Below, piece after piece: positions 1 through 11,410 of a stretch of DNA of 64,000 nt. The stretch lies in contig JAUCEF010000004.1 of NCBI GenBank assembly GCA_033558025.1, forward strand, positions 310,001 to 374,000, in the 5' to 3' direction. Source of the stretch: Phytophthora sp. 'mugwort' (Eukaryota > Oomycota > Peronosporomycetes > Peronosporales > Peronosporaceae). Position 1 is the first letter of the stretch. The number at the start of each line of letters is the position of its first letter. The notes beneath the pieces are model-generated. The model saw only the letters and a program-made list of their open reading frames with translations, ran no database searches and had not been told where the DNA came from. Made by a program: the position numbers and the translations under genes.

Positions 1-389
1 TGCATTCGGGCTGCAGTAGGGACAAAAAAAGTCGCGCCACAGCTTTTCCCGGCAAAACACGGCGTAGTCTGGCAACATTGATGCGCGGCAAGACGGTCCT
101 CGTAGCTGATGTTTATCTACCACGCTGCGGTCTCGAGGGGTCTACGCGCCACCGAGAACTAGTAAGCCCCGCCGGGAGTAGATGCGCGTACAGTGGGGGC
201 TGTCATGGGCCGTAAGTCAGTCTCGGATTGATCTCACTGTTGTGATATTGGAGTGGGTTGATGCGATGCGAGAGGGTATGATACCGAGGCGGGCATTCGA
301 TGAGTGCTGATAGGGAAGATATCTGTCTGGTTGTGCCGTAAACGGTAGCGCAAGCGTCTTATTCGGGTAAGTGTGTTCGTGTTTCGAGT
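1..389. repeat. Partial repeat unit at the left edge (spacer after an off-window tRNA-Ser)
   Basis: This matches the spacer between tRNA-Ser and the next tRNA-Val in later units, starting at the TGCATTCGGGCTGCAG stretch. It shows that the array extends beyond the window on the left. Confidence 0.95.
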
Positions 390-462
390 GTCGGTGTCGT
401 CTAGTGGTTAGGACGTGAGCTTAACACGCTCAAGATCGAGGGTTCGATCCCCTCCTCCGATA
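390..462 (+). tRNA. tRNA-Val(AAC), unit 1
   Basis: This 73-nt gene folds as a complete cloverleaf. Acceptor GTCGGTG pairs with CTCCGAT with one G-T wobble and one T-T mismatch. The D stem is GTCT/GGAC. Anticodon stem TGAGC/GCTCA encloses loop TTAACAC, giving anticodon AAC (read as IAC after deamination) for valine. The variable loop is AGATC, the T stem GAGGG/CCCTC and the discriminator A. There is no intron and CCA is not encoded. The B-box GGTTCGATCCC fits the Pol III consensus. No run of four T follows within 350 bases; only TCTTCTT follows directly. Confidence 0.96.
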
Positions 463-827
463 TCTTCTTATGTTGCCACTAAGCTGTACGCGAAATTGTT
501 TAGCTAACTCCGGGCCAACTGGACTCACTACCCGCCCTCTGTTTCCGACACCACACGTAGCCGAACCGTGGCGTGGTTCCAGCAGCGCAGCGAGTTGTCC
601 CCTGACCTAGAAGGCACCGATTCGGTTGAAGACACACATAGGGGAGTAGGAGGCAACGCTTCGGTGAGAAGGTATGGGGCGGTGGTAGAGTCGCTAGGTT
701 GGCAAACTACGGTGCGGACGACCATTAGTGTGGTCCATGGCGGCGTATGTTGTGTAGAATGCTAGTAGGAATGTCTTGAAATGTATGGCGAATGTGGTGA
801 AGAAGTGAATTTGTTTCGTATTTTAAT
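463..827. other. Val-to-Ser spacer (unit 1 taken as example)
   Basis: No gene is recognised here. It contains the ACCATTAG/ACCGTTAG marker at about 720. The only run of four T is at 821-824, four bases before the serine tRNA. A 65-codon frame at 568-765 recurs in most units and has a reverse-strand twin, but it has no coding signature. Confidence 0.8.
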
Positions 828-908
828 GACAGCTTGGCCGAGTGGTTAAGGCGATAGACTAGAAATCTATTGGGGTAACCCGCGTGAGTTCAAATCTCAC
901 AGCTGTCG
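828..908 (+). tRNA. tRNA-Ser(AGA), unit 1
   Basis: This 81-nt gene is a class II tRNA. Acceptor GACAGCT pairs perfectly with AGCTGTC. The D arm is GCCGAGTGGTTAAGGC. Anticodon stem ATAGA/TCTAT encloses loop CTAGAAA, giving anticodon AGA for serine. The long variable arm has a GGG/CCC stem, the T arm is GTGAG-TTCAAAT-CTCAC, and the discriminator is G, as expected for serine tRNAs. The A-box TGGCCGAGTGG is canonical. TTTT runs at 915-918 and 928-931 are normal Pol III terminators, and a TTTT lies just upstream at 821-824. Confidence 0.97.
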
Positions 909-1557
909 GGTCCATTTTGCATTGCACTTTTGCACCGCCAACTATCCGCTATCGCCGCCTTCCCACGCCTATGCACTGCTGTGAGCCCGTTGGAGCCTGC
1001 ATCGGATGCCTTCGCCATCCCCGCGTACACTACGCGTAGTTTGACCCACATATTTGTGGTTTCGCCACGAATTCTGTTTGTTCACGTCACCTGATCAAAG
1101 CTGCGCTTGTTCCCCACTGGGCTATTTGCTACGACGGAAGGGTAGCTGCAGCGGACCCCCCAGTACAGTGCATTCGGGCTGCAGTAGGGACAAAAAAAGT
1201 CGCGCCACAGCTTTTCCCGGCAAAACACGGCGTAGTCTGGCAACATTGATGCGCGGCAAGACGGTCCTCGTAGCTGATGTTTATCTACCACGCTGCGGTC
1301 TCGAGGGGTCTACGCGCCACCGAGAACTAGTAAGCCCCGCCGGGAGTAGATGCGCGTACAGTGGGGGCTGTCATGGGCCGTAAGTCAGTCTCGGATTGAT
1401 CTCACTGTTGTGATATTGGAGTGGGTTGATGCGATGCGAGAGGGTATGATACCGAGGCGGGCATTCGATGAGTGCTGATAGGGAAGATATCTGTCTGGTT
1501 GTGCCGTAAACGGTAGCGCAAGCGTCTTATTCGGGTAAGTGTGTTCGTGTTTCGAGT
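909..1557. other. Ser-to-Val spacer (unit 1 taken as example)
   Basis: No protein or known RNA gene is recognised. Two TTTT runs directly behind the serine tRNA probably terminate it. A perfect 6-bp inverted repeat, CGCGTA-CAC-TACGCG, lies at 1022-1036 and recurs in every unit. The spacer also holds the CCCCCC/TCAAT marker, the A-run and the CTGTCATGG/ATGTCGTGG marker. Frames of 69-109 codons here are broken by these indels in other units. Confidence 0.75.
915..931 (+). terminator. Pol III terminators of tRNA-Ser (unit 1; same in other units)
   Basis: Two TTTT tracts (915-918 and 928-931) lie 7 and 20 bases after the mature 3' end, where RNA polymerase III is expected to stop. The first is also complete in the other units inspected. 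Confidence 0.75.
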
Positions 1558-1630
1558 GTCGGTGTCGTCTAGTGGTTAGGACGTGAGCTTAACACGCTCA
1601 AGATCGAGGGTTCGATCCCCTCCTCCGATA
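1558..1630 (+). tRNA. tRNA-Val(AAC), unit 2
   Basis: Same sequence as the unit 1 gene. Confidence 0.96.
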
Positions 1631-1995
1631 TCTTCTTATGTTGCCACTAAGCTGTACGCGAAATTGTTTAGCTAACTCCGGGCCAACTGGACTCACTACC
1701 CGCCCTCTGTTTCCGACACCACACGTAGCCGAACCGTGGCGTGGTTCCAGCAGCGCAGCGAGTTGTCCCCTGACCTAGAAGGCACCGATTCGGTTGAAGA
1801 CACACATAGGGGAGTAGGAGGCAACGCTTCGGTGAGAAGGTATGGGGCGGTGGTAGAGTCGCTAGGTTGGCAAACTACGGTGCGGACGACCATTAGTGTG
1901 GTCCATGGCGGCGTATGTTGTGTAGAATGCTAGTAGGAATGTCTTGAAATGTATGGCGAATGTGGTGAAGAAGTGAATTTGTTTCGTATTTTAAT

Positions 1996-2076
1996 GACAG
2001 CTTGGCCGAGTGGTTAAGGCGATAGACTAGAAATCTATTGGGGTAACTCGCGTGAGTTCAAATCTCACAGCTGTCG
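1996..2076 (+). tRNA. tRNA-Ser(AGA), unit 2, variable-arm variant
   Basis: This is the only tRNA copy with a change: the variable arm reads GGGGTAACTCGC instead of GGGGTAACCCGC, turning one G-C pair into G-T. All other stems and the AGA anticodon are intact, so the copy may still work. Confidence 0.95.
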
Positions 2077-2725
2077 GGTCCATTTTGCATTGCACTTTTG
2101 CACCGCCAACTATCCGCTATCGCCGCCTTCCCACGCCTATGCACTGCTGTGAGCCCGTTGGAGCCTGCATCGGATGCCTTCGCCATCCCCGCGTACACTA
2201 CGCGTAGTTTGACCCACATATCTGTGGTTTCGCCACGAATTCTGTTTGTTCACGTCACCTGATCAAAGCTGCGCTTGTTCCCCACTGGGCTATTTGCTAC
2301 GACGGAAGGGTAGCTGCAGCGGACCCCCCAGTACAGTGCATTCGGGCTGCAGTAGGGACAAAAAAAGTCGCGCCACAGCTTTTCCCGGCAAAACACGGCG
2401 TAGTCTGGCAACATTGATGCGCGGCAAGACGGTCCTCGTAGCTGATGTTTATCTACCACGCTGCGGTCTCGAGGGGTCTACGCGCCACCGAGAACTAGTA
2501 AGCCCCGCCGGGAGTAGATGCGCGTACAGTGGGGGCTGTCATGGGCCGTAAGTCAGTCTCGGATTGATCTCACTGTTGTGATATTGGAGTGGGTTGATGC
2601 GATGCGAGAGGGTATGATACCGAGGCGGGCATTCGATGAGTGCTGATAGGGAAGATATCTGTCTGGTTGTGCCGTAAACGGTAGCGCAAGCGTCTTATTC
2701 GGGTAAGTGTGTTCGTGTTTCGAGT

Positions 2726-2798
2726 GTCGGTGTCGTCTAGTGGTTAGGACGTGAGCTTAACACGCTCAAGATCGAGGGTTCGATCCCCTCCTCCGATA
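2726..2798 (+). tRNA. tRNA-Val(AAC), unit 3
   Basis: No difference seen from the unit 1 gene. Confidence 0.96.
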
Positions 2799-3163
2799 TC
2801 TTCTTATGTTGCCACTAAGCTGTACGCGAAATTGTTTAGCTAACTCCGGGCCAACTGGACTCACTACCCGCCCTCTGTTTCCGACACCACACGTAGCCGA
2901 ACCGTGGCGTGGTTCCAGCAGCGCAGCGAGTTGTCCCCTGACCTAGAAGGCACCGATTCGGTTGAAGACACACATAGGGGAGTAGGAGGCAACGCTTCGG
3001 TGAGAAGGTATGGGGCGGTGGTAGAGTCGCTAGGTTGGCAAACTACGGTGCGGACGACCATTAGTGTGGTCCATGGCGGCGTATGTTGTGTAGAATGCTA
3101 GTAGGAATGTCTTGAAATGTATGGCGAATGTGGTGAAGAAGTGAATTTGTTTCGTATTTTAAT

Positions 3164-3244
3164 GACAGCTTGGCCGAGTGGTTAAGGCGATAGACTAGAA
3201 ATCTATTGGGGTAACCCGCGTGAGTTCAAATCTCACAGCTGTCG
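3164..3244 (+). tRNA. tRNA-Ser(AGA), unit 3
   Basis: Variable arm back to the common CCC form; no difference seen from unit 1. Confidence 0.96.
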
Positions 3245-3889
3245 GGTCCATTTTGCATTGCACTTTTGCACCGCCAACTATCCGCTATCGCCGCCTTCCC
3301 ACGCCTATGCACTGCTGTGAGCCCGTTGGAGCCTGCATCGGATGCCTTCGCCATCCCCGCGTACACTACGCGTAGTTTGACCCACATATCTGTGGTTTCG
3401 CCACGAATTCTGTTTGTTCACGTCACCTGATCAAAGCTGCGCTTGTTCCCCACTGGGCTATTTGCTACGACGGAAGGGTAGCTGCAGCGGATCAATACAG
3501 TGCATTCGGGCTGCAGTAGGGACAAAAAAAGTCGCGCCACAGCTTTTCCCGGCAAAACACGGCGTAGTCTGGCAACATTGATGCGCGGCAAGACGGTCCT
3601 CGTAGCTGATGTTTATCTACCACGCTGCGGTCTCGAGGGGTCTACGCGCCACCGAGAACTAGTAAGCCCCGCCGGGAGTAGATGCGCGTACAGTGGGGGC
3701 TGTCATGGGCCGTAAGTCAGTCTCGGATTGATCTCACTGTTGTGATATTGGAGTGGGTTGATGCGATGCGAGAGGGTATGATACCGAGGCGGGCATTCGA
3801 TGAGTGCTGATAGGGAAGATATCTGTCTGGTTGTGCCGTAAACGGTAGCGCAAGCGTCTTATTCGGGTAAGTGTGTTCGTGTTTCGAGT

Positions 3890-3962
3890 GTCGGTGTCGT
3901 CTAGTGGTTAGGACGTGAGCTTAACACGCTCAAGATCGAGGGTTCGATCCCCTCCTCCGATA
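3890..3962 (+). tRNA. tRNA-Val(AAC), unit 4
   Basis: Common sequence. The spacer behind it is the first with ACCGTTAG. Confidence 0.96.
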
Positions 3963-4327
3963 TCTTCTTATGTTGCCACTAAGCTGTACGCGAAATTGTT
4001 TAGCTAACTCCGGGCCAACTGGACTCACTACCCGCCCTCTGTTTCCGACACCACACGTAGCCGAACCGTGGCGTGGTTCCAGCAGCGCAGCGAGTTGTCC
4101 CCTGACCTAGAAGGCACCGATTCGGTTGAAGACACACATAGGGGAGTAGGAGGCAACGCTTCGGTGAGAAGGTATGGGGCGGTGGTAGAGTCGCTAGGTT
4201 GGCAAACTACGGTGCGGACGACCGTTAGTGTGGTCCATGGCGGCGTATGTTGTGTAGAATGCTAGTAGGAATGTCTTGAAATGTATGGCGAATGTGGTGA
4301 AGAAGTGAATTTGTTTCGTATTTTAAT

Positions 4328-4408
4328 GACAGCTTGGCCGAGTGGTTAAGGCGATAGACTAGAAATCTATTGGGGTAACCCGCGTGAGTTCAAATCTCAC
4401 AGCTGTCG
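4328..4408 (+). tRNA. tRNA-Ser(AGA), unit 4
   Basis: Common sequence. The following spacer has the CCCCCC form. Confidence 0.96.
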
Positions 4409-5057
4409 GGTCCATTTTGCATTGCACTTTTGCACCGCCAACTATCCGCTATCGCCGCCTTCCCACGCCTATGCACTGCTGTGAGCCCGTTGGAGCCTGC
4501 ATCGGATGCCTTCGCCATCCCCGCGTACACTACGCGTAGTTTGACCCACATATCTGTGGTTTCGCCACGAATTCTGTTTGTTCACGTCACCTGATCAAAG
4601 CTGCGCTTGTTCCCCACTGGGCTATTTGCTACGACGGAAGGGTAGCTGCAGCGGACCCCCCAGTACAGTGCATTCGGGCTGCAGTAGGGACAAAAAAAGT
4701 CGCGCCACAGCTTTTCCCGGCAAAACACGGCGTAGTCTGGCAACATTGATGCGCGGCAAGACGGTCCTCGTAGCTGATGTTTATCTACCACGCTGCGGTC
4801 TCGAGGGGTCTACGCGCCACCGAGAACTAGTAAGCCCCGCCGGGAGTAGATGCGCGTACAGTGGGGGCTGTCATGGGCCGTAAGTCAGTCTCGGATTGAT
4901 CTCACTGTTGTGATATTGGAGTGGGTTGATGCGATGCGAGAGGGTATGATACCGAGGCGGGCATTCGATGAGTGCTGATAGGGAAGATATCTGTCTGGTT
5001 GTGCCGTAAACGGTAGCGCAAGCGTCTTATTCGGGTAAGTGTGTTCGTGTTTCGAGT

Positions 5058-5130
5058 GTCGGTGTCGTCTAGTGGTTAGGACGTGAGCTTAACACGCTCA
5101 AGATCGAGGGTTCGATCCCCTCCTCCGATA
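5058..5130 (+). tRNA. tRNA-Val(AAC), unit 5
   Basis: Common sequence. Confidence 0.96.
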
Positions 5131-5495
5131 TCTTCTTATGTTGCCACTAAGCTGTACGCGAAATTGTTTAGCTAACTCCGGGCCAACTGGACTCACTACC
5201 CGCCCTCTGTTTCCGACACCACACGTAGCCGAACCGTGGCGTGGTTCCAGCAGCGCAGCGAGTTGTCCCCTGACCTAGAAGGCACCGATTCGGTTGAAGA
5301 CACACATAGGGGAGTAGGAGGCAACGCTTCGGTGAGAAGGTATGGGGCGGTGGTAGAGTCGCTAGGTTGGCAAACTACGGTGCGGACGACCGTTAGTGTG
5401 GTCCATGGCGGCGTATGTTGTGTAGAATGCTAGTAGGAATGTCTTGAAATGTATGGCGAATGTGGTGAAGAAGTGAATTTGTTTCGTATTTTAAT

Positions 5496-5576
5496 GACAG
5501 CTTGGCCGAGTGGTTAAGGCGATAGACTAGAAATCTATTGGGGTAACCCGCGTGAGTTCAAATCTCACAGCTGTCG
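5496..5576 (+). tRNA. tRNA-Ser(AGA), unit 5
   Basis: Common sequence. The following spacer carries the ATGTCGTGG form and the T13 tract. Confidence 0.96.
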
Positions 5577-6188
5577 GGTCCATTTTGCATTGCACTTTTG
5601 CACCGCCAACTATCCGCTATCGCCGCCTTCCCACGCCTATGCACTGCTGTGAGCCCGTTGGAGCCTGCATCGGATGCCTTCGCCATCCCCGCGTACACTA
5701 CGCGTAGTTTGACCCACATATCTGTGGTTTCGCCACGAATTCTGTTTGTTCACGTCACCTGATCAAAGCTGCGCTTGTTCCCCACTGGGCTATTTGCTAC
5801 GACGGAAGGGTAGCTGCAGCGGATCAATACAGTGCATTCGGGCTGCAGTAGGGACAAAAAAAGTCGCGCCACAGCTTTTCCCGGCAAAACACGGCGTAGT
5901 CTGGCAACATTGATGCGCGGCAAGACGGTCCTCGTAGCTGATGTTTATCTACCACGCTGCGGTCTCGAGGGGTCTACGCGCCACCGAGAACTAGTAAGCC
6001 CCGCCGGGAGTAGATGCGCGTACAGTGGGGGATGTCGTGGGCCGTAAGTCAGTCTCGGATTGATCTCACTGTTGTGATATTGGAGTGGGTTGATGCGATG
6101 CGAGAGGGTATGATACCGAGGCGGGCATTCGATGAGTGCTGATAGGGAAGATATCTGTCTGGTTGTGCCGTAAACGGTAGCGCAAGCG

Positions 6189-6201
6189 TTTTTTTTTTTT
6201 T
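6189..6201. repeat. T13 tract unique to one repeat unit
   Basis: Thirteen T replace the usual TCTT between GCG and ATTCGG. This makes the unit 9 bp longer and places a strong potential Pol III stop 30 bases upstream of tRNA-Val 6. Confidence 0.9.
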
Positions 6202-6230
6202 ATTCGGGTAAGTGTGTTCGTGTTTCGAGT

Positions 6231-6303
6231 GTCGGTGTCGTCTAGTGGTTAGGACGTGAGCTTAACACGCTCAAGATCGAGGGTTCGATCCCCTCCTCCG
6301 ATA
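6231..6303 (+). tRNA. tRNA-Val(AAC), unit 6
   Basis: Common sequence; preceded by the T13 tract. Confidence 0.96.
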
Positions 6304-6668
6304 TCTTCTTATGTTGCCACTAAGCTGTACGCGAAATTGTTTAGCTAACTCCGGGCCAACTGGACTCACTACCCGCCCTCTGTTTCCGACACCACACGTA
6401 GCCGAACCGTGGCGTGGTTCCAGCAGCGCAGCGAGTTGTCCCCTGACCTAGAAGGCACCGATTCGGTTGAAGACACACATAGGGGAGTAGGAGGCAACGC
6501 TTCGGTGAGAAGGTATGGGGCGGTGGTAGAGTCGCTAGGTTGGCAAACTACGGTGCGGACGACCGTTAGTGTGGTCCATGGCGGCGTATGTTGTGTAGAA
6601 TGCTAGTAGGAATGTCTTGAAATGTATGGCGAATGTGGTGAAGAAGTGAATTTGTTTCGTATTTTAAT

Positions 6669-6749
6669 GACAGCTTGGCCGAGTGGTTAAGGCGATAGAC
6701 TAGAAATCTATTGGGGTAACCCGCGTGAGTTCAAATCTCACAGCTGTCG
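6669..6749 (+). tRNA. tRNA-Ser(AGA), unit 6
   Basis: Common sequence; A8 run in the following spacer. Confidence 0.96.
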
Positions 6750-7395
6750 GGTCCATTTTGCATTGCACTTTTGCACCGCCAACTATCCGCTATCGCCGCC
6801 TTCCCACGCCTATGCACTGCTGTGAGCCCGTTGGAGCCTGCATCGGATGCCTTCGCCATCCCCGCGTACACTACGCGTAGTTTGACCCACATATCTGTGG
6901 TTTCGCCACGAATTCTGTTTGTTCACGTCACCTGATCAAAGCTGCGCTTGTTCCCCACTGGGCTATTTGCTACGACGGAAGGGTAGCTGCAGCGGATCAA
7001 TACAGTGCATTCGGGCTGCAGTAGGGACAAAAAAAAGTCGCGCCACAGCTTTTCCCGGCAAAACACGGCGTAGTCTGGCAACATTGATGCGCGGCAAGAC
7101 GGTCCTCGTAGCTGATGTTTATCTACCACGCTGCGGTCTCGAGGGGTCTACGCGCCACCGAGAACTAGTAAGCCCCGCCGGGAGTAGATGCGCGTACAGT
7201 GGGGGCTGTCATGGGCCGTAAGTCAGTCTCGGATTGATCTCACTGTTGTGATATTGGAGTGGGTTGATGCGATGCGAGAGGGTATGATACCGAGGCGGGC
7301 ATTCGATGAGTGCTGATAGGGAAGATATCTGTCTGGTTGTGCCGTAAACGGTAGCGCAAGCGTCTTATTCGGGTAAGTGTGTTCGTGTTTCGAGT

Positions 7396-7468
7396 GTCGG
7401 TGTCGTCTAGTGGTTAGGACGTGAGCTTAACACGCTCAAGATCGAGGGTTCGATCCCCTCCTCCGATA
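7396..7468 (+). tRNA. tRNA-Val(AAC), unit 7
   Basis: Common sequence. Confidence 0.96.
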
Positions 7469-7833
7469 TCTTCTTATGTTGCCACTAAGCTGTACGCGAA
7501 ATTGTTTAGCTAACTCCGGGCCAACTGGACTCACTACCCGCCCTCTGTTTCCGACACCACACGTAGCCGAACCGTGGCGTGGTTCCAGCAGCGCAGCGAG
7601 TTGTCCCCTGACCTAGAAGGCACCGATTCGGTTGAAGACACACATAGGGGAGTAGGAGGCAACGCTTCGGTGAGAAGGTATGGGGCGGTGGTAGAGTCGC
7701 TAGGTTGGCAAACTACGGTGCGGACGACCGTTAGTGTGGTCCATGGCGGCGTATGTTGTGTAGAATGCTAGTAGGAATGTCTTGAAATGTATGGCGAATG
7801 TGGTGAAGAAGTGAATTTGTTTCGTATTTTAAT

Positions 7834-7914
7834 GACAGCTTGGCCGAGTGGTTAAGGCGATAGACTAGAAATCTATTGGGGTAACCCGCGTGAGTTCAAA
7901 TCTCACAGCTGTCG
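7834..7914 (+). tRNA. tRNA-Ser(AGA), unit 7
   Basis: Common sequence; following spacer has CAGCAGG and an A6 run. Confidence 0.96.
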
Positions 7915-8561
7915 GGTCCATTTTGCATTGCACTTTTGCACCGCCAACTATCCGCTATCGCCGCCTTCCCACGCCTATGCACTGCTGTGAGCCCGTTGGA
8001 GCCTGCATCGGATGCCTTCGCCATCCCCGCGTACACTACGCGTAGTTTGACCCACATATCTGTGGTTTCGCCACGAATTCTGTTTGTTCACGTCACCTGA
8101 TCAAAGCTGCGCTTGTTCCCCACTGGGCTATTTGCTACGACGGAAGGGTAGCTGCAGCGGATCAATACAGTGCATTCGGGCTGCAGCAGGGACAAAAAAG
8201 TCGCGCCACAGCTTTTCCCGGCAAAACACGGCGTAGTCTGGCAACATTGATGCGCGGCAAGACGGTCCTCGTAGCTGATGTTTATCTACCACGCTGCGGT
8301 CTCGAGGGGTCTACGCGCCACCGAGAACTAGTAAGCCCCGCCGGGAGTAGATGCGCGTACAGTGGGGGCTGTCATGGGCCGTAAGTCAGTCTCGGATTGA
8401 TCTCACTGTTGTGATATTGGAGTGGGTTGATGCGATGCGAGAGGGTATGATACCGAGGCGGGCATTCGATGAGTGCTGATAGGGAAGATATCTGTCTGGT
8501 TGTGCCGTAAACGGTAGCGCAAGCGTCTTATTATTCGGGTAAATGTGTTCGTGTTTCGAGT

Positions 8562-8634
8562 GTCGGTGTCGTCTAGTGGTTAGGACGTGAGCTTAACACG
8601 CTCAAGATCGAGGGTTCGATCCCCTCCTCCGATA
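8562..8634 (+). tRNA. tRNA-Val(AAC), unit 8
   Basis: Common sequence; upstream flank is the TTATTATTCGG form. Confidence 0.96.
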
Positions 8635-8999
8635 TCTTCTTATGTTGCCACTAAGCTGTACGCGAAATTGTTTAGCTAACTCCGGGCCAACTGGACTCAC
8701 TACCCGCCCTCTGTTTCCGACACCACACGTAGCCGAACCGTGGCGTGGTTCCAGCAGCGCAGCGAGTTGTCCCCTGACCTAGAAGGCACCGATTCGGTTG
8801 AAGACACACATAGGGGAGTAGGAGGCAACGCTTCGGTGAGAAGGTATGGGGCGGTGGTAGAGTCGCTAGGTTGGCAAACTACGGTGCGGACGACCGTTAG
8901 TGTGGTCCATGGCGGCGTATGTTGTGTAGAATGCTAGTAGGAATGTCTTGAAATGTATGGCGAATGTGGTGAAGAAGTGAATTTGTTTCGTATTTTAAT

Positions 9000-9080
9000 G
9001 ACAGCTTGGCCGAGTGGTTAAGGCGATAGACTAGAAATCTATTGGGGTAACCCGCGTGAGTTCAAATCTCACAGCTGTCG
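9000..9080 (+). tRNA. tRNA-Ser(AGA), unit 8
   Basis: Common sequence; spacer type as in unit 7. Confidence 0.96.
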
Positions 9081-9727
9081 GGTCCATTTTGCATTGCACT
9101 TTTGCACCGCCAACTATCCGCTATCGCCGCCTTCCCACGCCTATGCACTGCTGTGAGCCCGTTGGAGCCTGCATCGGATGCCTTCGCCATCCCCGCGTAC
9201 ACTACGCGTAGTTTGACCCACATATCTGTGGTTTCGCCACGAATTCTGTTTGTTCACGTCACCTGATCAAAGCTGCGCTTGTTCCCCACTGGGCTATTTG
9301 CTACGACGGAAGGGTAGCTGCAGCGGATCAATACAGTGCATTCGGGCTGCAGCAGGGACAAAAAAGTCGCGCCACAGCTTTTCCCGGCAAAACACGGCGT
9401 AGTCTGGCAACATTGATGCGCGGCAAGACGGTCCTCGTAGCTGATGTTTATCTACCACGCTGCGGTCTCGAGGGGTCTACGCGCCACCGAGAACTAGTAA
9501 GCCCCGCCGGGAGTAGATGCGCGTACAGTGGGGGCTGTCATGGGCCGTAAGTCAGTCTCGGATTGATCTCACTGTTGTGATATTGGAGTGGGTTGATGCG
9601 ATGCGAGAGGGTATGATACCGAGGCGGGCATTCGATGAGTGCTGATAGGGAAGATATCTGTCTGGTTGTGCCGTAAACGGTAGCGCAAGCGTCTTATTAT
9701 TCGGGTAAATGTGTTCGTGTTTCGAGT

Positions 9728-9800
9728 GTCGGTGTCGTCTAGTGGTTAGGACGTGAGCTTAACACGCTCAAGATCGAGGGTTCGATCCCCTCCTCCGATA
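9728..9800 (+). tRNA. tRNA-Val(AAC), unit 9
   Basis: Common sequence; upstream flank is the TTATTATTCGG form. Confidence 0.96.
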
Positions 9801-10165
9801 TCTTCTTATGTTGCCACTAAGCTGTACGCGAAATTGTTTAGCTAACTCCGGGCCAACTGGACTCACTACCCGCCCTCTGTTTCCGACACCACACGTAGCC
9901 GAACCGTGGCGTGGTTCCAGCAGCGCAGCGAGTTGTCCCCTGACCTAGAAGGCACCGATTCGGTTGAAGACACACATAGGGGAGTAGGAGGCAACGCTTC
10001 GGTGAGAAGGTATGGGGCGGTGGTAGAGTCGCTAGGTTGGCAAACTACGGTGCGGACGACCGTTAGTGTGGTCCATGGCGGCGTATGTTGTGTAGAATGC
10101 TAGTAGGAATGTCTTGAAATGTATGGCGAATGTGGTGAAGAAGTGAATTTGTTTCGTATTTTAAT

Positions 10166-10246
10166 GACAGCTTGGCCGAGTGGTTAAGGCGATAGACTAG
10201 AAATCTATTGGGGTAACCCGCGTGAGTTCAAATCTCACAGCTGTCG
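10166..10246 (+). tRNA. tRNA-Ser(AGA), unit 9
   Basis: Common sequence; a private A-to-G change lies in the spacer at about 10,313. Confidence 0.96.
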
Positions 10247-10891
10247 GGTCCATTTTGCATTGCACTTTTGCACCGCCAACTATCCGCTATCGCCGCCTTC
10301 CCACGCCTATGCGCTGCTGTGAGCCCGTTGGAGCCTGCATCGGATGCCTTCGCCATCCCCGCGTACACTACGCGTAGTTTGACCCACATATCTGTGGTTT
10401 CGCCACGAATTCTGTTTGTTCACGTCACCTGATCAAAGCTGCGCTTGTTCCCCACTGGGCTATTTGCTACGACGGAAGGGTAGCTGCAGCGGATCAATAC
10501 AGTGCATTCGGGCTGCAGTAGGGACAAAAAAAGTCGCGCCACAGCTTTTCCCGGCAAAACACGGCGTAGTCTGGCAACATTGATGCGCGGCAAGACGGTC
10601 CTCGTAGCTGATGTTTATCTACCACGCTGCGGTCTCGAGGGGTCTACGCGCCACCGAGAACTAGTAAGCCCCGCCGGGAGTAGATGCGCGTACAGTGGGG
10701 GATGTCGTGGGCCGTAAGTCAGTCTCGGATTGATCTCACTGTTGTGATATTGGAGTGGGTTGATGCGATGCGAGAGGGTATGATACCGAGGCGGGCATTC
10801 GATGAGTGCTGATAGGGAAGATATCTGTCTGGTTGTGCCGTAAACGGTAGCGCAAGCGTCTTATTCGGGTAAGTGTGTTCGTGTTTCGAGT

Positions 10892-10964
10892 GTCGGTGTC
10901 GTCTAGTGGTTAGGACGTGAGCTTAACACGCTCAAGATCGAGGGTTCGATCCCCTCCTCCGATA
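10892..10964 (+). tRNA. tRNA-Val(AAC), unit 10
   Basis: Common sequence. Confidence 0.96.
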
Positions 10965-11329
10965 TCTTCTTATGTTGCCACTAAGCTGTACGCGAAATTG
11001 TTTAGCTAACTCCGGGCCAACTGGACTCACTACCCGCCCTCTGTTTCCGACACCACACGTAGCCGAACCGTGGCGTGGTTCCAGCAGCGCAGCGAGTTGT
11101 CCCCTGACCTAGAAGGCACCGATTCGGTTGAAGACACACATAGGGGAGTAGGAGGCAACGCTTCGGTGAGAAGGTATGGGGCGGTGGTAGAGTCGCTAGG
11201 TTGGCAAACTACGGTGCGGACGACCGTTAGTGTGGTCCATGGCGGCGTATGTTGTGTAGAATGCTAGTAGGAATGTCTTGAAATGTATGGCGAATGTGGT
11301 GAAGAAGTGAATTTGTTTCGTATTTTAAT

Positions 11330-11410
11330 GACAGCTTGGCCGAGTGGTTAAGGCGATAGACTAGAAATCTATTGGGGTAACCCGCGTGAGTTCAAATCTC
11401 ACAGCTGTCG
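11330..11410 (+). tRNA. tRNA-Ser(AGA), unit 10
   Basis: Common sequence. Confidence 0.96.

Noticed and set aside
909..1557. A 5S rRNA, spliceosomal RNA or third tRNA hidden in the long spacer
   Set aside because: Neither strand shows a 5S or U-snRNA landmark or a second B-box with a pairing acceptor stem.
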